Source: Permianibacter aggregans
Lineage (GTDB): Bacteria > Pseudomonadota > Gammaproteobacteria > Enterobacterales > Permianibacteraceae
Reading direction: 5' to 3'
DNA length: 64,000 nucleotides
Assembly: GCF_009756665.1 (NCBI RefSeq)
Contig: NZ_CP037953.1
Coordinates: forward strand, 2,604,001 to 2,668,000
Shown here: positions 54,217 to 63,626 of the stretch, one piece after another
Layout of the letters: every line of letters starts with the position of its first letter
Position numbering within the stretch: the stretch's first letter is position 1
The notes under the pieces: generated by a model
Databases searched by the model: none
What the model was told of the DNA's origin: nothing
Seen by the model: only the letters and a program-made list of their open reading frames with translations
Position numbers and translations under genes: made by a program

Positions 54217-55919
54217 GTTTTCGCCCGGCATTTTTGATCCCGAATTATCGTCATGGTCGAATGTTACCGCAGACGATAGCCGGTCTGCGTGCGTTCAATC
54301 TGCCGATCCTGATTGTCGATGATGGCAGCGGTGAACAGGATGCGGCGGTGCTGGCGATGCTTGCCGAGCAAGCAAACACTGAAGTGATTTGTCTGCCGCA
54401 GAATGGCGGCAAAGGTCATGCCGTGAAAGCGGGTTTGCGCGCGCTCTATCAACAAGGTTACAGCCATGCGTTTCAAATCGATGCCGACGGCCAACATGAT
54501 CAATCGGTGGTACCGGCCTTTTTGCGCGCCGCTGAAACTCATCCGGCGCAAATTATTTGCGGCGCACCGCAATACAATGACAAGGCTCCGAAATCCCGTC
54601 TCTATGGCCGCCAGATCACCAATTTCTGGGTAACCGTCGAAACCTGGAGTCGGAAAATCAGCGACGCGATGTGCGGCTTCCGGGTTTATCCACTGCAGGC
54701 AACCGAAGCCGTGTTGAGCCGGCATCGGCTTGGCGACCGGATGGATTTCGATATCGAAATGCTGGTGCACTTGTACTGGCTTGGCTGCGACATGAGCTTC
54801 CTGCCGATTCAGGTTGATTATCCGGAAGCCGGCATTTCCCATTTCAAAGCGCTGCGCGATAACTTGCTGATCTCCTGGGCCCATACCCGTTTGTTTTTCG
54901 GCATGCTCTGGCGCACACCCCGTTTAATAGCTCGTTTGTTTTCGCGCAACGATGCGCATTGGTCAGCACAAAAAGAACGTGGCTCGATGTTTGGCATCAA
55001 GCTGCTGTTCACGATGTACAAGTTATTCGGTCGCGGATTCTTCCGGCTCTGTCTTTATCCGGTCATGGCCTATTACGTCACGTTCAACCGTGCCGGTCGT
55101 GAAGCTTCACTGGACTTTCTTGAACGTGTCGCGCGTATCGACGACAGCAAGGTGCCGAAGCAACCGGGTCGCCGTCAGGTGTTCAAACACTTCATGCAAT
55201 TTGGCGAAGCGGTGCTCGACAAAATCTCCGCCTGGCGTGGCGAGCTTTCTTATCAAAGCATTCGTTTTCGCACCGAGCTGACCATGCAGCAGGTGGTCAG
55301 CAAAGGTCAGGGCGCGCTGCTGATCGGCAGTCATCTCGGCAATCTGGAAGTGGTGCGGGCGCTGGCAACGAAAACCTATTTTGACAAAATCACTGGCGTG
55401 TTCTTCACCGAGCATGCGCAGAAGTTTTCTGAATACTTAAAGCAGCAGAATCCAGAAGTGGCCAAACGCATGGTCGAAGTCAGCGACATGGGTGTCGACA
55501 CCGCGATGCGTTTGCAGGAGCGCATCGATCAGGGCGAGCTGCTGGTCATTGTCGGTGATCGTACCCCGGTGCACAGCAAAGGCCGGGTCGAGTGGGTCGA
55601 TTTTCTCGGCAGCCCAGCGCCGTTCCCGCAAGGACCATTCATTCTGGCCAGTGTGCTGCAATGTCCGGTTTATCTGTTTTTCTGTTGGCGCGAAGGCGAG
55701 GACATCAATGTCTTTGTTGAGCCGTTTGCCGAGCGAATCGGCAGCAATCGCCGCGAGCGCGCGAAAGCCGTCACCGAGGCGATCAAGCGCTATGCTTCAA
55801 GGCTCGAACATTACGCGTTGAAAGCGCCATATCAGTGGTTCAATTTTTTTCATTTCTGGGGTCAGGCCGAGCGGCCGTCACCGAAACCATCCTTGCTTGA
55901 GCATCATCATGGTCAATAA
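54213..55919 (+). CDS. apeJ: Glycosyltransferase (GT2)-acyltransferase fusion (ApeJ-like)
   Basis: This 568-residue protein joins a GT2 domain (about 1-240, with ILIVDDGSGEQ and FQIDADGQHD) to an LPLAT/LpxL-like acyltransferase (about 290-550, with LIGSHLGNLEVVRALA and VGDRTPVHSKGR). The combination is typical of aryl polyene clusters. The glycosyl substrate is unknown. It overlaps the next gene start by a few bases. Confidence 0.88.
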   Translation: MSFRPAFLIPNYRHGRMLPQTIAGLRAFNLPILIVDDGSGEQDAAVLAMLAEQANTEVICLPQNGGKGHAVKAGLRALYQQGYSHAFQIDADGQHDQSVVPAFLRAAETHPAQIICGAPQYNDKAPKSRLYGRQITNFWVTVETWSRKISDAMCGFRVYPLQATEAVLSRHRLGDRMDFDIEMLVHLYWLGCDMSFLPIQVDYPEAGISHFKALRDNLLISWAHTRLFFGMLWRTPRLIARLFSRNDAHWSAQKERGSMFGIKLLFTMYKLFGRGFFRLCLYPVMAYYVTFNRAGREASLDFLERVARIDDSKVPKQPGRRQVFKHFMQFGEAVLDKISAWRGELSYQSIRFRTELTMQQVVSKGQGALLIGSHLGNLEVVRALATKTYFDKITGVFFTEHAQKFSEYLKQQNPEVAKRMVEVSDMGVDTAMRLQERIDQGELLVIVGDRTPVHSKGRVEWVDFLGSPAPFPQGPFILASVLQCPVYLFFCWREGEDINVFVEPFAERIGSNRRERAKAVTEAIKRYASRLEHYALKAPYQWFNFFHFWGQAERPSPKPSLLEHHHGQ

Positions 55920-57456
55920 ACAAAGCAGTGTCGTTGTCGGCGAACAAATGCTGACGGTAGAACAAGTGGTCGCTGTTGCGCGTCAACAATCCTCGGCGCA
56001 ACTGGCCGACAGTGAGGCGTTCAACCAACGGGTCGATAAAGGCGCGGCATTTCTGGCGCGCTATCTGGAAAACGACGGCATCATTTACGGTGTCACGACC
56101 GGTTACGGCGACTCCTGCACGGTAACGGTGCCGGAGCAACTGGTGCGCGAACTGCCACTGCATCTGACTCGTTATCATGGCTGTGGTTTGGGAGAATACT
56201 TGTCGCCAGAACAAACGCGCGCGGTATTACTGACCCGTTTAAACAGTTTGGCTTACGGCAAAAGCGGCGTGCGTCGTGAACTGCTGCAAGGTATTACCCG
56301 CTTGCTGCAAAACAATTGGTTGCCACTGATCCCGGCCGAAGGCAGCGTCGGCGCCAGCGGTGATTTGACACCGCTCTCATACATCGGTGCAGCACTCGTT
56401 GGTGAACGTGATTTGCTGGTCGAAGGCACGCAACAAAAAGCGGCCGATGTTTATCGTCGTGCCGGTGTTAAGCCGTTGACGCTGGCACCGAAAGAGGGCC
56501 TGGCGATCATGAACGGCACCTCGGTCATGACGGCCTTGGCGTGTTTGGCCTTTTCCCGCGCCGAATACCTGACGCGCTTGTGCAGCCGCATCACCAGCAT
56601 GGCTTCGCTCGCTATGCTCGGCAATCGTGAGCATTTTGATCCACGCTTGTTTGCCGTCAAACCGCATGCTGGTCAGCAGCAAATTGCGCAATGGATTTGG
56701 CAGGATTTGTCGCCGGGCAAAGCCGAAAAAGTCGGCCCGCGCCTGCAGGACCGTTATTCGATTCGCTGCGCGCCGCATGTCATTGGTGTGCTGCGTGATG
56801 CGCTCGGTTGGATGCGCCGCGATATCGAAAACGAATTGAACAGCGCCAACGACAACCCGATCATCGATGCCGATGAAGAAGTGGTCTTACACGGCGGTCA
56901 TTTCTATGGCGGTCATATCGCCTTTGTTATGGACAGCATGAAAAATGCCGTCGCCAATCTTGCCGATTTGATGGATCGGCAAATGGCGCTGCTGGTCGAT
57001 TCGCGTTTCAATCATGGTCTGGCGCAGAATCTTTCCGGTACATTGGGCGAGCGCGCGGCTATCAATCACGGTTTGAAAGCGGTGCAAATCGGTGTCTCAG
57101 CCTGGACTGCTGAAGCGCTGAAACTGACGATGCCGGCGTCGGTGTTCTCGCGTTCAACCGAATGCCATAACCAGGACAAAGTCAGCATGGGCACGATTGC
57201 CGCTCGCGATTGCTTGCGTGTGCTGCAATTGACCGAACAAGTGGCGGCCGGTTTGCTGATGTCGGTGGCGCAGGCGACTGAATTGCGTGGTCGTTCCGGT
57301 GAACTTGATTCGGCAACTTACTCGGCTGAACTGCGCGATACCTTGCAGGACATTCGTGCTCACTCGGCGTTCATCGATGAAGACCGCATGCTCGAACACG
57401 AATTGCGCGCGCTGACCGAAGCGGTGCAGCAACAACAGGTTCGTGCCTGCCAATGA
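55909..57456 (+). CDS. Aromatic amino-acid ammonia-lyase (HAL/PAL/TAL family)
   Basis: This 515-residue enzyme has the MIO-forming Ala-Ser-Gly in GSVGASGDLTPLSYIGA. It starts at ATG 55909; a TTG at 55897 is an alternative. The family converts histidine, phenylalanine or tyrosine to urocanate, cinnamate or coumarate. In this operon it most likely supplies the aryl starter acid. Substrate preference is not set from sequence; no His-pathway genes (hut) lie nearby, so an aromatic role is favoured. Its stop overlaps apeK as ATGA. Confidence 0.88.
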   Translation: MVNKQSSVVVGEQMLTVEQVVAVARQQSSAQLADSEAFNQRVDKGAAFLARYLENDGIIYGVTTGYGDSCTVTVPEQLVRELPLHLTRYHGCGLGEYLSPEQTRAVLLTRLNSLAYGKSGVRRELLQGITRLLQNNWLPLIPAEGSVGASGDLTPLSYIGAALVGERDLLVEGTQQKAADVYRRAGVKPLTLAPKEGLAIMNGTSVMTALACLAFSRAEYLTRLCSRITSMASLAMLGNREHFDPRLFAVKPHAGQQQIAQWIWQDLSPGKAEKVGPRLQDRYSIRCAPHVIGVLRDALGWMRRDIENELNSANDNPIIDADEEVVLHGGHFYGGHIAFVMDSMKNAVANLADLMDRQMALLVDSRFNHGLAQNLSGTLGERAAINHGLKAVQIGVSAWTAEALKLTMPASVFSRSTECHNQDKVSMGTIAARDCLRVLQLTEQVAAGLLMSVAQATELRGRSGELDSATYSAELRDTLQDIRAHSAFIDEDRMLEHELRALTEAVQQQQVRACQ

Positions 57457-57866
57457 AAGCCTTTGCGACACACCGCATCGAACTGACGGTGCCGTTTCAT
57501 GACTGCGATCCGATGAATGTCGTCTGGCACGGCAATTACTTTCGCTACCTGGAATTGGCGCGCTGCGCGCTGCTGCAAACCTTCAATTACGATTACCCCG
57601 AAATGGTGGCGTCCGGTTTTGCCTGGCCGATCATCGATGCGCAAATTCGTTATATCGGTTCTGCTCGCTACAATCAGCGTCTGAGCATCACCGCAAAACT
57701 GACGGAATGGGAAAACCGTCTGCGTATCGACTACGAAATTACCGACGCAGCAACTGGCAAGCGGATAACGAAAGCGCATACGGTTCAGGTCGCGGTCAGC
57801 ATGCCGGACGGAGAATTGCAGCTGATTTCGCCGCCGATCTTGAAGGCGCGGCTGGGGCTGTCATGA
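57453..57866 (+). CDS. apeK: Hotdog thioesterase (4HBT type, ApeK-like)
   Basis: This 137-residue protein has HDCDPMNVVWHGNYFRYLE, a 4HBT active-site motif with the catalytic Asp, matching the thioesterase of aryl polyene clusters. It may release or edit misprimed chains. ATG overlaps the lyase stop, and its own stop overlaps the next gene. Confidence 0.87.
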   Translation: MKAFATHRIELTVPFHDCDPMNVVWHGNYFRYLELARCALLQTFNYDYPEMVASGFAWPIIDAQIRYIGSARYNQRLSITAKLTEWENRLRIDYEITDAATGKRITKAHTVQVAVSMPDGELQLISPPILKARLGLS

Positions 57867-58429
57867 AAGCATTGTGGTTGACGATAATTCTGTGCGTCGC
57901 TAGCGCGTTATCGGCGGCTGAGCCGCAGCGTACGGCGTTCGTACAGAGCAAAGTGATCAAAGGTTTATCACGTCCGCTGCAAAGCCAAGGGCAACTGGTG
58001 CTGTTTCCTGAGGTTGGTCTGCTTTATCGTTTGGAAAAGCCGGTGCAAGCTGCTTATCTGATGTCAACGCAAGCACTGGTTATCGAAGAAGCAGGGCAGT
58101 TGAAAACGCTGTCCGTCGATGAGGCGCCGTGGCTGCGGGCGATGGCCGAGCTACTACCCAATGTCATCAGCGGCAACGAGCGAAAACTCAGCGAAAGTTT
58201 TGTCATCGAAAAGTTGCCAGTGGAAAAAGGTTTTCACTGGCGCTGTGTGCCACGAGACTCGGCGTTTCGTCAGGCTTTGCCGATGATCGAAATACTCGGC
58301 GAGAAAGACGTTGAAAAGGTTCGCTATGCTGATCGCAACGGCCAAATCACCGAACTGATGTTGCAGCCATTGCCGGCTTCTGCCATTAGCACCACTGAGC
58401 AACGGCTGCTGGATGCTTTGACGCCGTGA
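57863..58429 (+). CDS. apeL: LolA-like periplasmic lipid carrier (ApeL-like)
   Basis: This 188-residue protein has a signal peptide (LWLTIILCVASALSAAEP) and a following LolA-type beta-rich domain, as found in aryl polyene clusters. It probably carries the product or lipid across the periplasm with ApeM. ATG 57863 overlaps the apeK stop; the stop overlaps the apeM GTG. Confidence 0.82.
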   Translation: MKALWLTIILCVASALSAAEPQRTAFVQSKVIKGLSRPLQSQGQLVLFPEVGLLYRLEKPVQAAYLMSTQALVIEEAGQLKTLSVDEAPWLRAMAELLPNVISGNERKLSESFVIEKLPVEKGFHWRCVPRDSAFRQALPMIEILGEKDVEKVRYADRNGQITELMLQPLPASAISTTEQRLLDALTP

Positions 58430-60708
58430 AAGCGCGGATAGGCATCTACCTGTTGATGGCCTTACTGAGCCTTTGGCTCGGTTGGCGCTTGCTGCAGGGC
58501 CATGCGTTCAACGCGGATTTGTTTTCCTTGTTGCCGGCCAGTATGCGCGACCCGGTTGCGGAACAGGCAATTGATCGGGTGCAAACCGAAGTCGGTCGTC
58601 ATGTGCTGATCGTGTTGCGTGGCGAGCAGCGGGAAACGGTGCGCACGCAAGCCGGTCAGTTGATCGAGACCTTGCAACAAAGCCAGTTATTCCAACAGAT
58701 CCGCTGGCGCATCGACGCCGAAGTCAGTAATCAGCTGTTTGCCTCTTTGCGACCCTTTCCGGCAAGTCTTTATACCGAACAGCAACTGTCTTTATTGAGC
58801 GGTGAAGATCCGGCCGCATTGCAAGCGCGTCTGGCCCGGCAGCTATTCAGTCCAATGACCGTCAGTATCGCTGACGGCGACGCATTCGGATTTTTGTCGG
58901 AAGCGGTCATGGCCCGGCAGTCGCAAAATTGGCGAATCGAGATCGATGATGGTCTGATGCGTCTACCGAATGCCGAAGGCTATGCGCTGTTAATCGATTT
59001 ATTGGCACCGGAAAACTTTTTCGATTTTGACTGGCAGCGCCAGGCTTACCAATTGCTGCAACAAAGTGAACAACAAATCGAGTCGGCCGGTGTCGAATGG
59101 CGTGCCACCGGTACCTTGATGTATGCCGCGCAAGCAAGGATGCAAACCGAGGCCGATATTCGATTGATCTCAACGATCAGTCTGATTGGCGTCACGCTGC
59201 TGCTGGCTTTCGGTTTGCGCCGTTTTCAGGACCTGTGCTGGTATCTGTCTGCCGTCGCCAGCAGTCTGTTATCGGCGACCGCAGTAAGCCTGTTGGTGTT
59301 TGGCGAGTTGCATTTGATCACGCTGGTGTTCGGCACGGTGCTGATCGGTATTGCCGGTGATTACGCCATTCACTGGTTGTTTCACCGGCAGGTGCCAACG
59401 ACGGCAAACGAAGATCGGCATTTGCATCAATCGCTGCTGCTGGCCATGCTGACGACGCTGGCGGCGTTCCTGGCGATGCTGCTGACGCCGTTCGCGGCTT
59501 TTCAACAGATTGCGGTATTTTGTTCGGCCGGATTATTCGGTGCTTACGCTTTTGTTCGTTGGGGTTTTCCGGCAGCCCATCAGCAACTGCGGCGAGCCGT
59601 TGAGCCGCGCTGGTGTAAGTGGCTGATCGCCCGGTCGGCGCAGCAACAACCGCGAATCTCCATCATTCTGCTTATGCTGACGGGCTTGGCCATCGTGACC
59701 ATACCGGGTTGGCTACGGTTACGCATTGACGACGACGTGCGCAGCCTGCAGCAACGCGACCACCAGTTGTTGCAAGACCAACAACAGATTCAACAATGGC
59801 TCGGTCGACACACCGAGCAGCAATTCTTTTTGGTCCAGGCCAGCGATGAACAGGCGCTATTGCAGCAAGAGCTGGCGCTACAGCTACAGCTCGAATCACT
59901 GCAACAGCAACAGGCAATAGATGGTTGGCAGGCGCTATCGCAGTGGGTAAAACCCACCGAGCAGCAGCAACAGCGACAGCAGCTTATCGAAGCTGCTGTC
60001 GCTGCTGATGGCACGATGACGCAGTCGCTGCAGGCATTGGGTTTGAGCGAGCAAGAAAGCCGGCAACTGATCGCAACAATGCCATCATTGAAGTTGCTTT
60101 CCGTAGATGAATTTTTGGCGACGCCGATCGGTCAAGGTATGCAGATGCAATGGCTCGGTGAAAATGAAGGCAGTGTCGCCAGCATTGTCACCTTGAGCGG
60201 TATACACGATCGTGATGCGGTGGCGGCACTGCAGCTCGACGGTGTGCAGTTTATCGACAAAGCCAGCCGTATCTCGGAACGATTCGCCGAATTTCGCAAG
60301 ACCGCGACGCTCTATGTCGTGCTGGCGTTGGCGCTGGTTATTTTGTTGTTGATTTGGCAGCGCGGTTTACGCACTGCGTTGCAACTCTGGTTGCCGAGTG
60401 TGGCAGCGCTGGCCTGTGCCGTGGCGGCATTGGGTTATCTGCAATTGCCATTCAATCTGTTTGCCAGTGTCGGTTTGTTGCTGGTGCTCGGCATCGGTTT
60501 TGATTTCGCGTTGTTTTTATCGGAAACGCCGGCCAGTGTTTATCGTTTGCGCGCCGTGGCCTATTCGGCGATTACCAACATCCTGAGTTTTGGTTTGCTC
60601 AGCTTCAGCGGCCTGCCGGCCGTGAATGTATTTGGCATCACGGTCTTCGTCGGGGTCAGCGCTGCGCTGTTGTTTGCGCCGAGTGTGTGGTGGTGGAAAA
60701 AAGTATGA
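58426..60708 (+). CDS. apeM: MMPL-type RND exporter (ApeM-like)
   Basis: This 760-residue protein starts at GTG 58426. It has about eleven transmembrane segments in two halves with large extracytoplasmic loops, the MMPL layout (LITLVFGTVLIGIAGDYAIHWLFHRQ, VGLLLVLGIGFDFALFLSE). It probably moves aryl polyene lipid across the inner membrane. The loop at about 435-540 is exceptionally rich in glutamine (CAG/CAA runs). The stop overlaps apeN. Confidence 0.9.
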   Translation: MKARIGIYLLMALLSLWLGWRLLQGHAFNADLFSLLPASMRDPVAEQAIDRVQTEVGRHVLIVLRGEQRETVRTQAGQLIETLQQSQLFQQIRWRIDAEVSNQLFASLRPFPASLYTEQQLSLLSGEDPAALQARLARQLFSPMTVSIADGDAFGFLSEAVMARQSQNWRIEIDDGLMRLPNAEGYALLIDLLAPENFFDFDWQRQAYQLLQQSEQQIESAGVEWRATGTLMYAAQARMQTEADIRLISTISLIGVTLLLAFGLRRFQDLCWYLSAVASSLLSATAVSLLVFGELHLITLVFGTVLIGIAGDYAIHWLFHRQVPTTANEDRHLHQSLLLAMLTTLAAFLAMLLTPFAAFQQIAVFCSAGLFGAYAFVRWGFPAAHQQLRRAVEPRWCKWLIARSAQQQPRISIILLMLTGLAIVTIPGWLRLRIDDDVRSLQQRDHQLLQDQQQIQQWLGRHTEQQFFLVQASDEQALLQQELALQLQLESLQQQQAIDGWQALSQWVKPTEQQQQRQQLIEAAVAADGTMTQSLQALGLSEQESRQLIATMPSLKLLSVDEFLATPIGQGMQMQWLGENEGSVASIVTLSGIHDRDAVAALQLDGVQFIDKASRISERFAEFRKTATLYVVLALALVILLLIWQRGLRTALQLWLPSVAALACAVAALGYLQLPFNLFASVGLLLVLGIGFDFALFLSETPASVYRLRAVAYSAITNILSFGLLSFSGLPAVNVFGITVFVGVSAALLFAPSVWWWKKV

Positions 60709-61241
60709 GAGGACTCATTCTGGTTTTGGCACTGATGCTCAGTGCCTGCGCATCCAAACCCTGTGTCCGCACGGCTGACGGCCCGTGGTGCGCGGCGAAG
60801 CTGCCGCCCGAGCCACCGTTTCGTGAACAGGAACAATCGCTGATCATGGCACGTGAGGGTGTGCGTCAGCAGGCGATAGCGACGGTATTATGGACGCCGG
60901 AGTTCGTTGAACAGACGTTGCTGACACCATTTGGCGAAAGTTTATATCGCTTGCGCTTTCAAGGCGAAACGCTTGAGTTCGAACGCGGTGCACTGCCATT
61001 TGCGTTTGCACCGGAATATGCGTTGCTGGATATGCAATTGATGATTTGGCCGGTGGCGCTGCTACGCACTACACTGCCGAGTGGGTGGCGTCTGGAAACC
61101 GATGCCAGCGATGGCCGGATGTTGTTTGACGATCAGCAGTTGGTCGCCGAGGTCAAGGTAGGCGCGGATGGTCAGCGCCATTTGATCCATCATCAACGCC
61201 GTTATGAGTTATGGGTCACGCCGTTGGCGACCCTTCCTTAA
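60705..61241 (+). CDS. apeN: DUF3261 lipoprotein (ApeN-like)
   Basis: This 178-residue protein has a lipoprotein signal (LILVLALMLSACASKP, Cys15) and a DUF3261-like body. Such lipoproteins are standard aryl polyene cluster members and may act with ApeL/ApeM in product transport. ATG 60705 overlaps the exporter stop. Confidence 0.82.
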   Translation: MRGLILVLALMLSACASKPCVRTADGPWCAAKLPPEPPFREQEQSLIMAREGVRQQAIATVLWTPEFVEQTLLTPFGESLYRLRFQGETLEFERGALPFAFAPEYALLDMQLMIWPVALLRTTLPSGWRLETDASDGRMLFDDQQLVAEVKVGADGQRHLIHHQRRYELWVTPLATLP

Positions 61242-61249
61242 GTTTGAAA

Positions 61250-62422
61250 ATGATCATGAGCACCGCTGTTTACCTTTCCGAGCCGGGTATCGTTTCACCA
61301 TTGGGTGCGACGCTTACCGCCAATGCCGAGGCGCTGTTTGCCGGCAAACGACAGCTGATGCTCGACCAGGATTTGTATCCGGGACGCCGTGTTCGTGTCG
61401 GTCGCGCCAGCGCTGAATTGTTGCCGGTGCCGGAAAGTTTGCGCGAGTTTGATTGCCGCAATAATCAGTTGTTGTTGACGGCATTGCAGTCGTTACTGCC
61501 GGTTATTTCGGAACTGAAAACCAACACAGCGTCAGCACGCATCGGTGTGGTCATTGGCTCATCGACGTCCGGAATTTCCGCCGGCGAGCAGGCCATCGCC
61601 CAGCAACTGCAAAACGGTGAGCGGCCGAAAGCGTTCAATTATCGGCAACAGGAAATTGGCACGCCTGCGCTTTTTGTTGCGCGTTATCTTGAGCTGAACG
61701 GACCGGCCTTGACGATATCCACGGCCTGCACGTCCAGCACGCAAGCATTTATCTCGGCCCGCGCATTGATCGAAGCCGATCTCTGTGATGCCGTTGTGGT
61801 TGGCGGTGCCGACTCTCTGTGTCAGTTGACGATACAGGGCTTCTCGGCACTGGAATCGTATTCGGAAAATTTCTGTCAGCCGTTTGCACAATCGCGTGAT
61901 GGCATCAATATCGGCGAAGGCGCGATCGTTTTCATTCTCGGTAAATCACCAACGCCATACCGTTTGCTCGGTGCGGGCGCCAGCAGCGATGCCCATCATA
62001 TTTCCGCACCGCATCCGGAAGGCGTGGGTGCCGAACAGGCTATACACGCGGCACTTGCCGATGCAGGCTTGTCGGCTGAGGCCATCGATTACGTTAATTT
62101 GCACGGTACCGCGACGCCGAAGAACGATGAAATGGAAGCGGCGGTCATGCACCGGGTATTTGGCGGTGAGCTGCCGTGCAGCAGCACCAAGTCGCTGACC
62201 GGGCATATGCTCGGTGCGGCTGGCGCGATGGAAGTCGCAGCCTGCCTGCTGGCGCTGAAGCAGCAACAACTGCCGGTACAAACAGCGCCGATGCCGTATG
62301 ATCCGGTTTTGCCAGCGCTGAATCTGGTGACGGTGCCGTCGCAAGCTACGCTGAACACTGTCATGAGCACCAACTATGCCTTTGGCGGCAGTAATGTCGC
62401 GCTGATCCTGCAGCGCGCCTGA
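61250..62422 (+). CDS. apeO: Beta-ketoacyl synthase (ApeO-like)
   Basis: This 390-residue ketosynthase has the catalytic Cys in STACTSSTQAF and the His residues in LHGTATPKNDEM and SLTGHMLGAAGAME. It pairs with ApeC to elongate the polyene. ATG 61250 or 61256 is the start; no ribosome-binding site is strong enough to choose. Confidence 0.9.
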   Translation: MIMSTAVYLSEPGIVSPLGATLTANAEALFAGKRQLMLDQDLYPGRRVRVGRASAELLPVPESLREFDCRNNQLLLTALQSLLPVISELKTNTASARIGVVIGSSTSGISAGEQAIAQQLQNGERPKAFNYRQQEIGTPALFVARYLELNGPALTISTACTSSTQAFISARALIEADLCDAVVVGGADSLCQLTIQGFSALESYSENFCQPFAQSRDGINIGEGAIVFILGKSPTPYRLLGAGASSDAHHISAPHPEGVGAEQAIHAALADAGLSAEAIDYVNLHGTATPKNDEMEAAVMHRVFGGELPCSSTKSLTGHMLGAAGAMEVAACLLALKQQQLPVQTAPMPYDPVLPALNLVTVPSQATLNTVMSTNYAFGGSNVALILQRA

Positions 62423-62435
62423 TTGAATAACGAGC

Positions 62436-62900
62436 ATGAGTGAAAAGAAATTCTGGCCCATTGAGGATTTGATCCCGCATCGCGGTGAGATGATTCTGAT
62501 TGATGCGCTGATCGATTACACCGACAACAGTGTCGATGTTGCCTGCACGCCAAAAGCTGGCGGTTTGTTTATCGACGAACAACAGCAGATGCCGGGCTGG
62601 GTTGGTATTGAACTGATGGCCCAGGCGATTGCCTCGTTCGCCGGTGTTAGTGCCCGTTTGCGTGGCGAAGAGCCGAAAGTTGGTTTTCTGCTAGGCACTC
62701 GTGCCTATACGGCGCATGTTGACCATTTTCCCGTTGGCCAATCCTTCACGATTCGGGCAACGCAGTTGTACCTGGATGAAGGTGGCCTGGGCTCGTTCGA
62801 CTGTCGTATTTTTATCGGTGAACAGATTCTCGCTGAAGCGGCCGTCAATGTTTTCGAGCCAAAAGATTTTTACGGTTATTTGAAAGGAGTGCAGCAATGA
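62436..62900 (+). CDS. apeP: 3-hydroxyacyl-ACP dehydratase (ApeP-like)
   Basis: This 154-residue hotdog dehydratase starts FWPIEDLIPHRGEMILIDALI and has GWVGIELMAQAIASFAG, the ApeP family pattern. It forms the second dehydratase with ApeI. It ends overlapping the ketoreductase (ATGA). Confidence 0.88.
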   Translation: MSEKKFWPIEDLIPHRGEMILIDALIDYTDNSVDVACTPKAGGLFIDEQQQMPGWVGIELMAQAIASFAGVSARLRGEEPKVGFLLGTRAYTAHVDHFPVGQSFTIRATQLYLDEGGLGSFDCRIFIGEQILAEAAVNVFEPKDFYGYLKGVQQ

Positions 62901-63625
62901 GCGGACGCCGTATTCTGGTCACCGGTTCCAGTCGGGGAATTGGTTTGGCGATTGCTGAAGCGCTGGCGCAGGATGGTTTTCATGTCGTCGTCCACGGTCG
63001 CCGCGATGCCACCCAATTGCAGGAAATTGCCGAGCGATTGAGTAGCACCGGCGGCAGCGCTTCCTGGCTGCAGTTTGATATTGCTGATCGCGAAGCCGCG
63101 AAAGCGGCGCTGGAAAATGAAATCGAAGCCAACGGTGCTTTTTATGGTGTTGTCGCCAACGCTGGCATCGCTCGTGACAACGCCTTTCCGGCGTTGACTT
63201 CGGAAGAATGGGATGGCGTAATCCATACCAATCTCGACAGTTTCTATAACGTCATTCATCCGCTGGTGATGCCGATGGTGCGCGCACGCAAGGGCGGCCG
63301 CATCGTTACCTTGTCATCGGTTTCCGGTATCGCCGGCAATCGTGGCCAGGTCAATTACAGTGCTGCCAAAGCGGGCATTATCGGAGCAACCAAAGCGCTG
63401 GCGATTGAACTGGCTTCGCGCAACATCACGGTCAATTGTGTTGCACCAGGTTTGATCGAAACCGATATGATCGATCAAGAGCTTCTCGACGAAGCCATGA
63501 AAATGATTCCGGCCAAGCGCGTCGGCAAACCACAGGAAGTCGCGGCATTGGTGCGTTTCTTATGCTCGGATGCGGCCGGGTACATCACCCGTCAGGTTAT
63601 CTCGATCAACGGTGGCATGGTCTGA
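62897..63625 (+). CDS. apeQ: 3-oxoacyl-ACP reductase (ApeQ-like)
   Basis: This 242-residue SDR reductase has the NADP site VTGSSRGIG, the NAGIA motif and the catalytic Ser-Tyr-Lys (SSVSGIAG, YSAAKAG). It reduces the 3-ketoacyl chain. ATG overlaps the apeP stop. Confidence 0.93.
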   Translation: MSGRRILVTGSSRGIGLAIAEALAQDGFHVVVHGRRDATQLQEIAERLSSTGGSASWLQFDIADREAAKAALENEIEANGAFYGVVANAGIARDNAFPALTSEEWDGVIHTNLDSFYNVIHPLVMPMVRARKGGRIVTLSSVSGIAGNRGQVNYSAAKAGIIGATKALAIELASRNITVNCVAPGLIETDMIDQELLDEAMKMIPAKRVGKPQEVAALVRFLCSDAAGYITRQVISINGGMV

Positions 63626-63626
63626 A

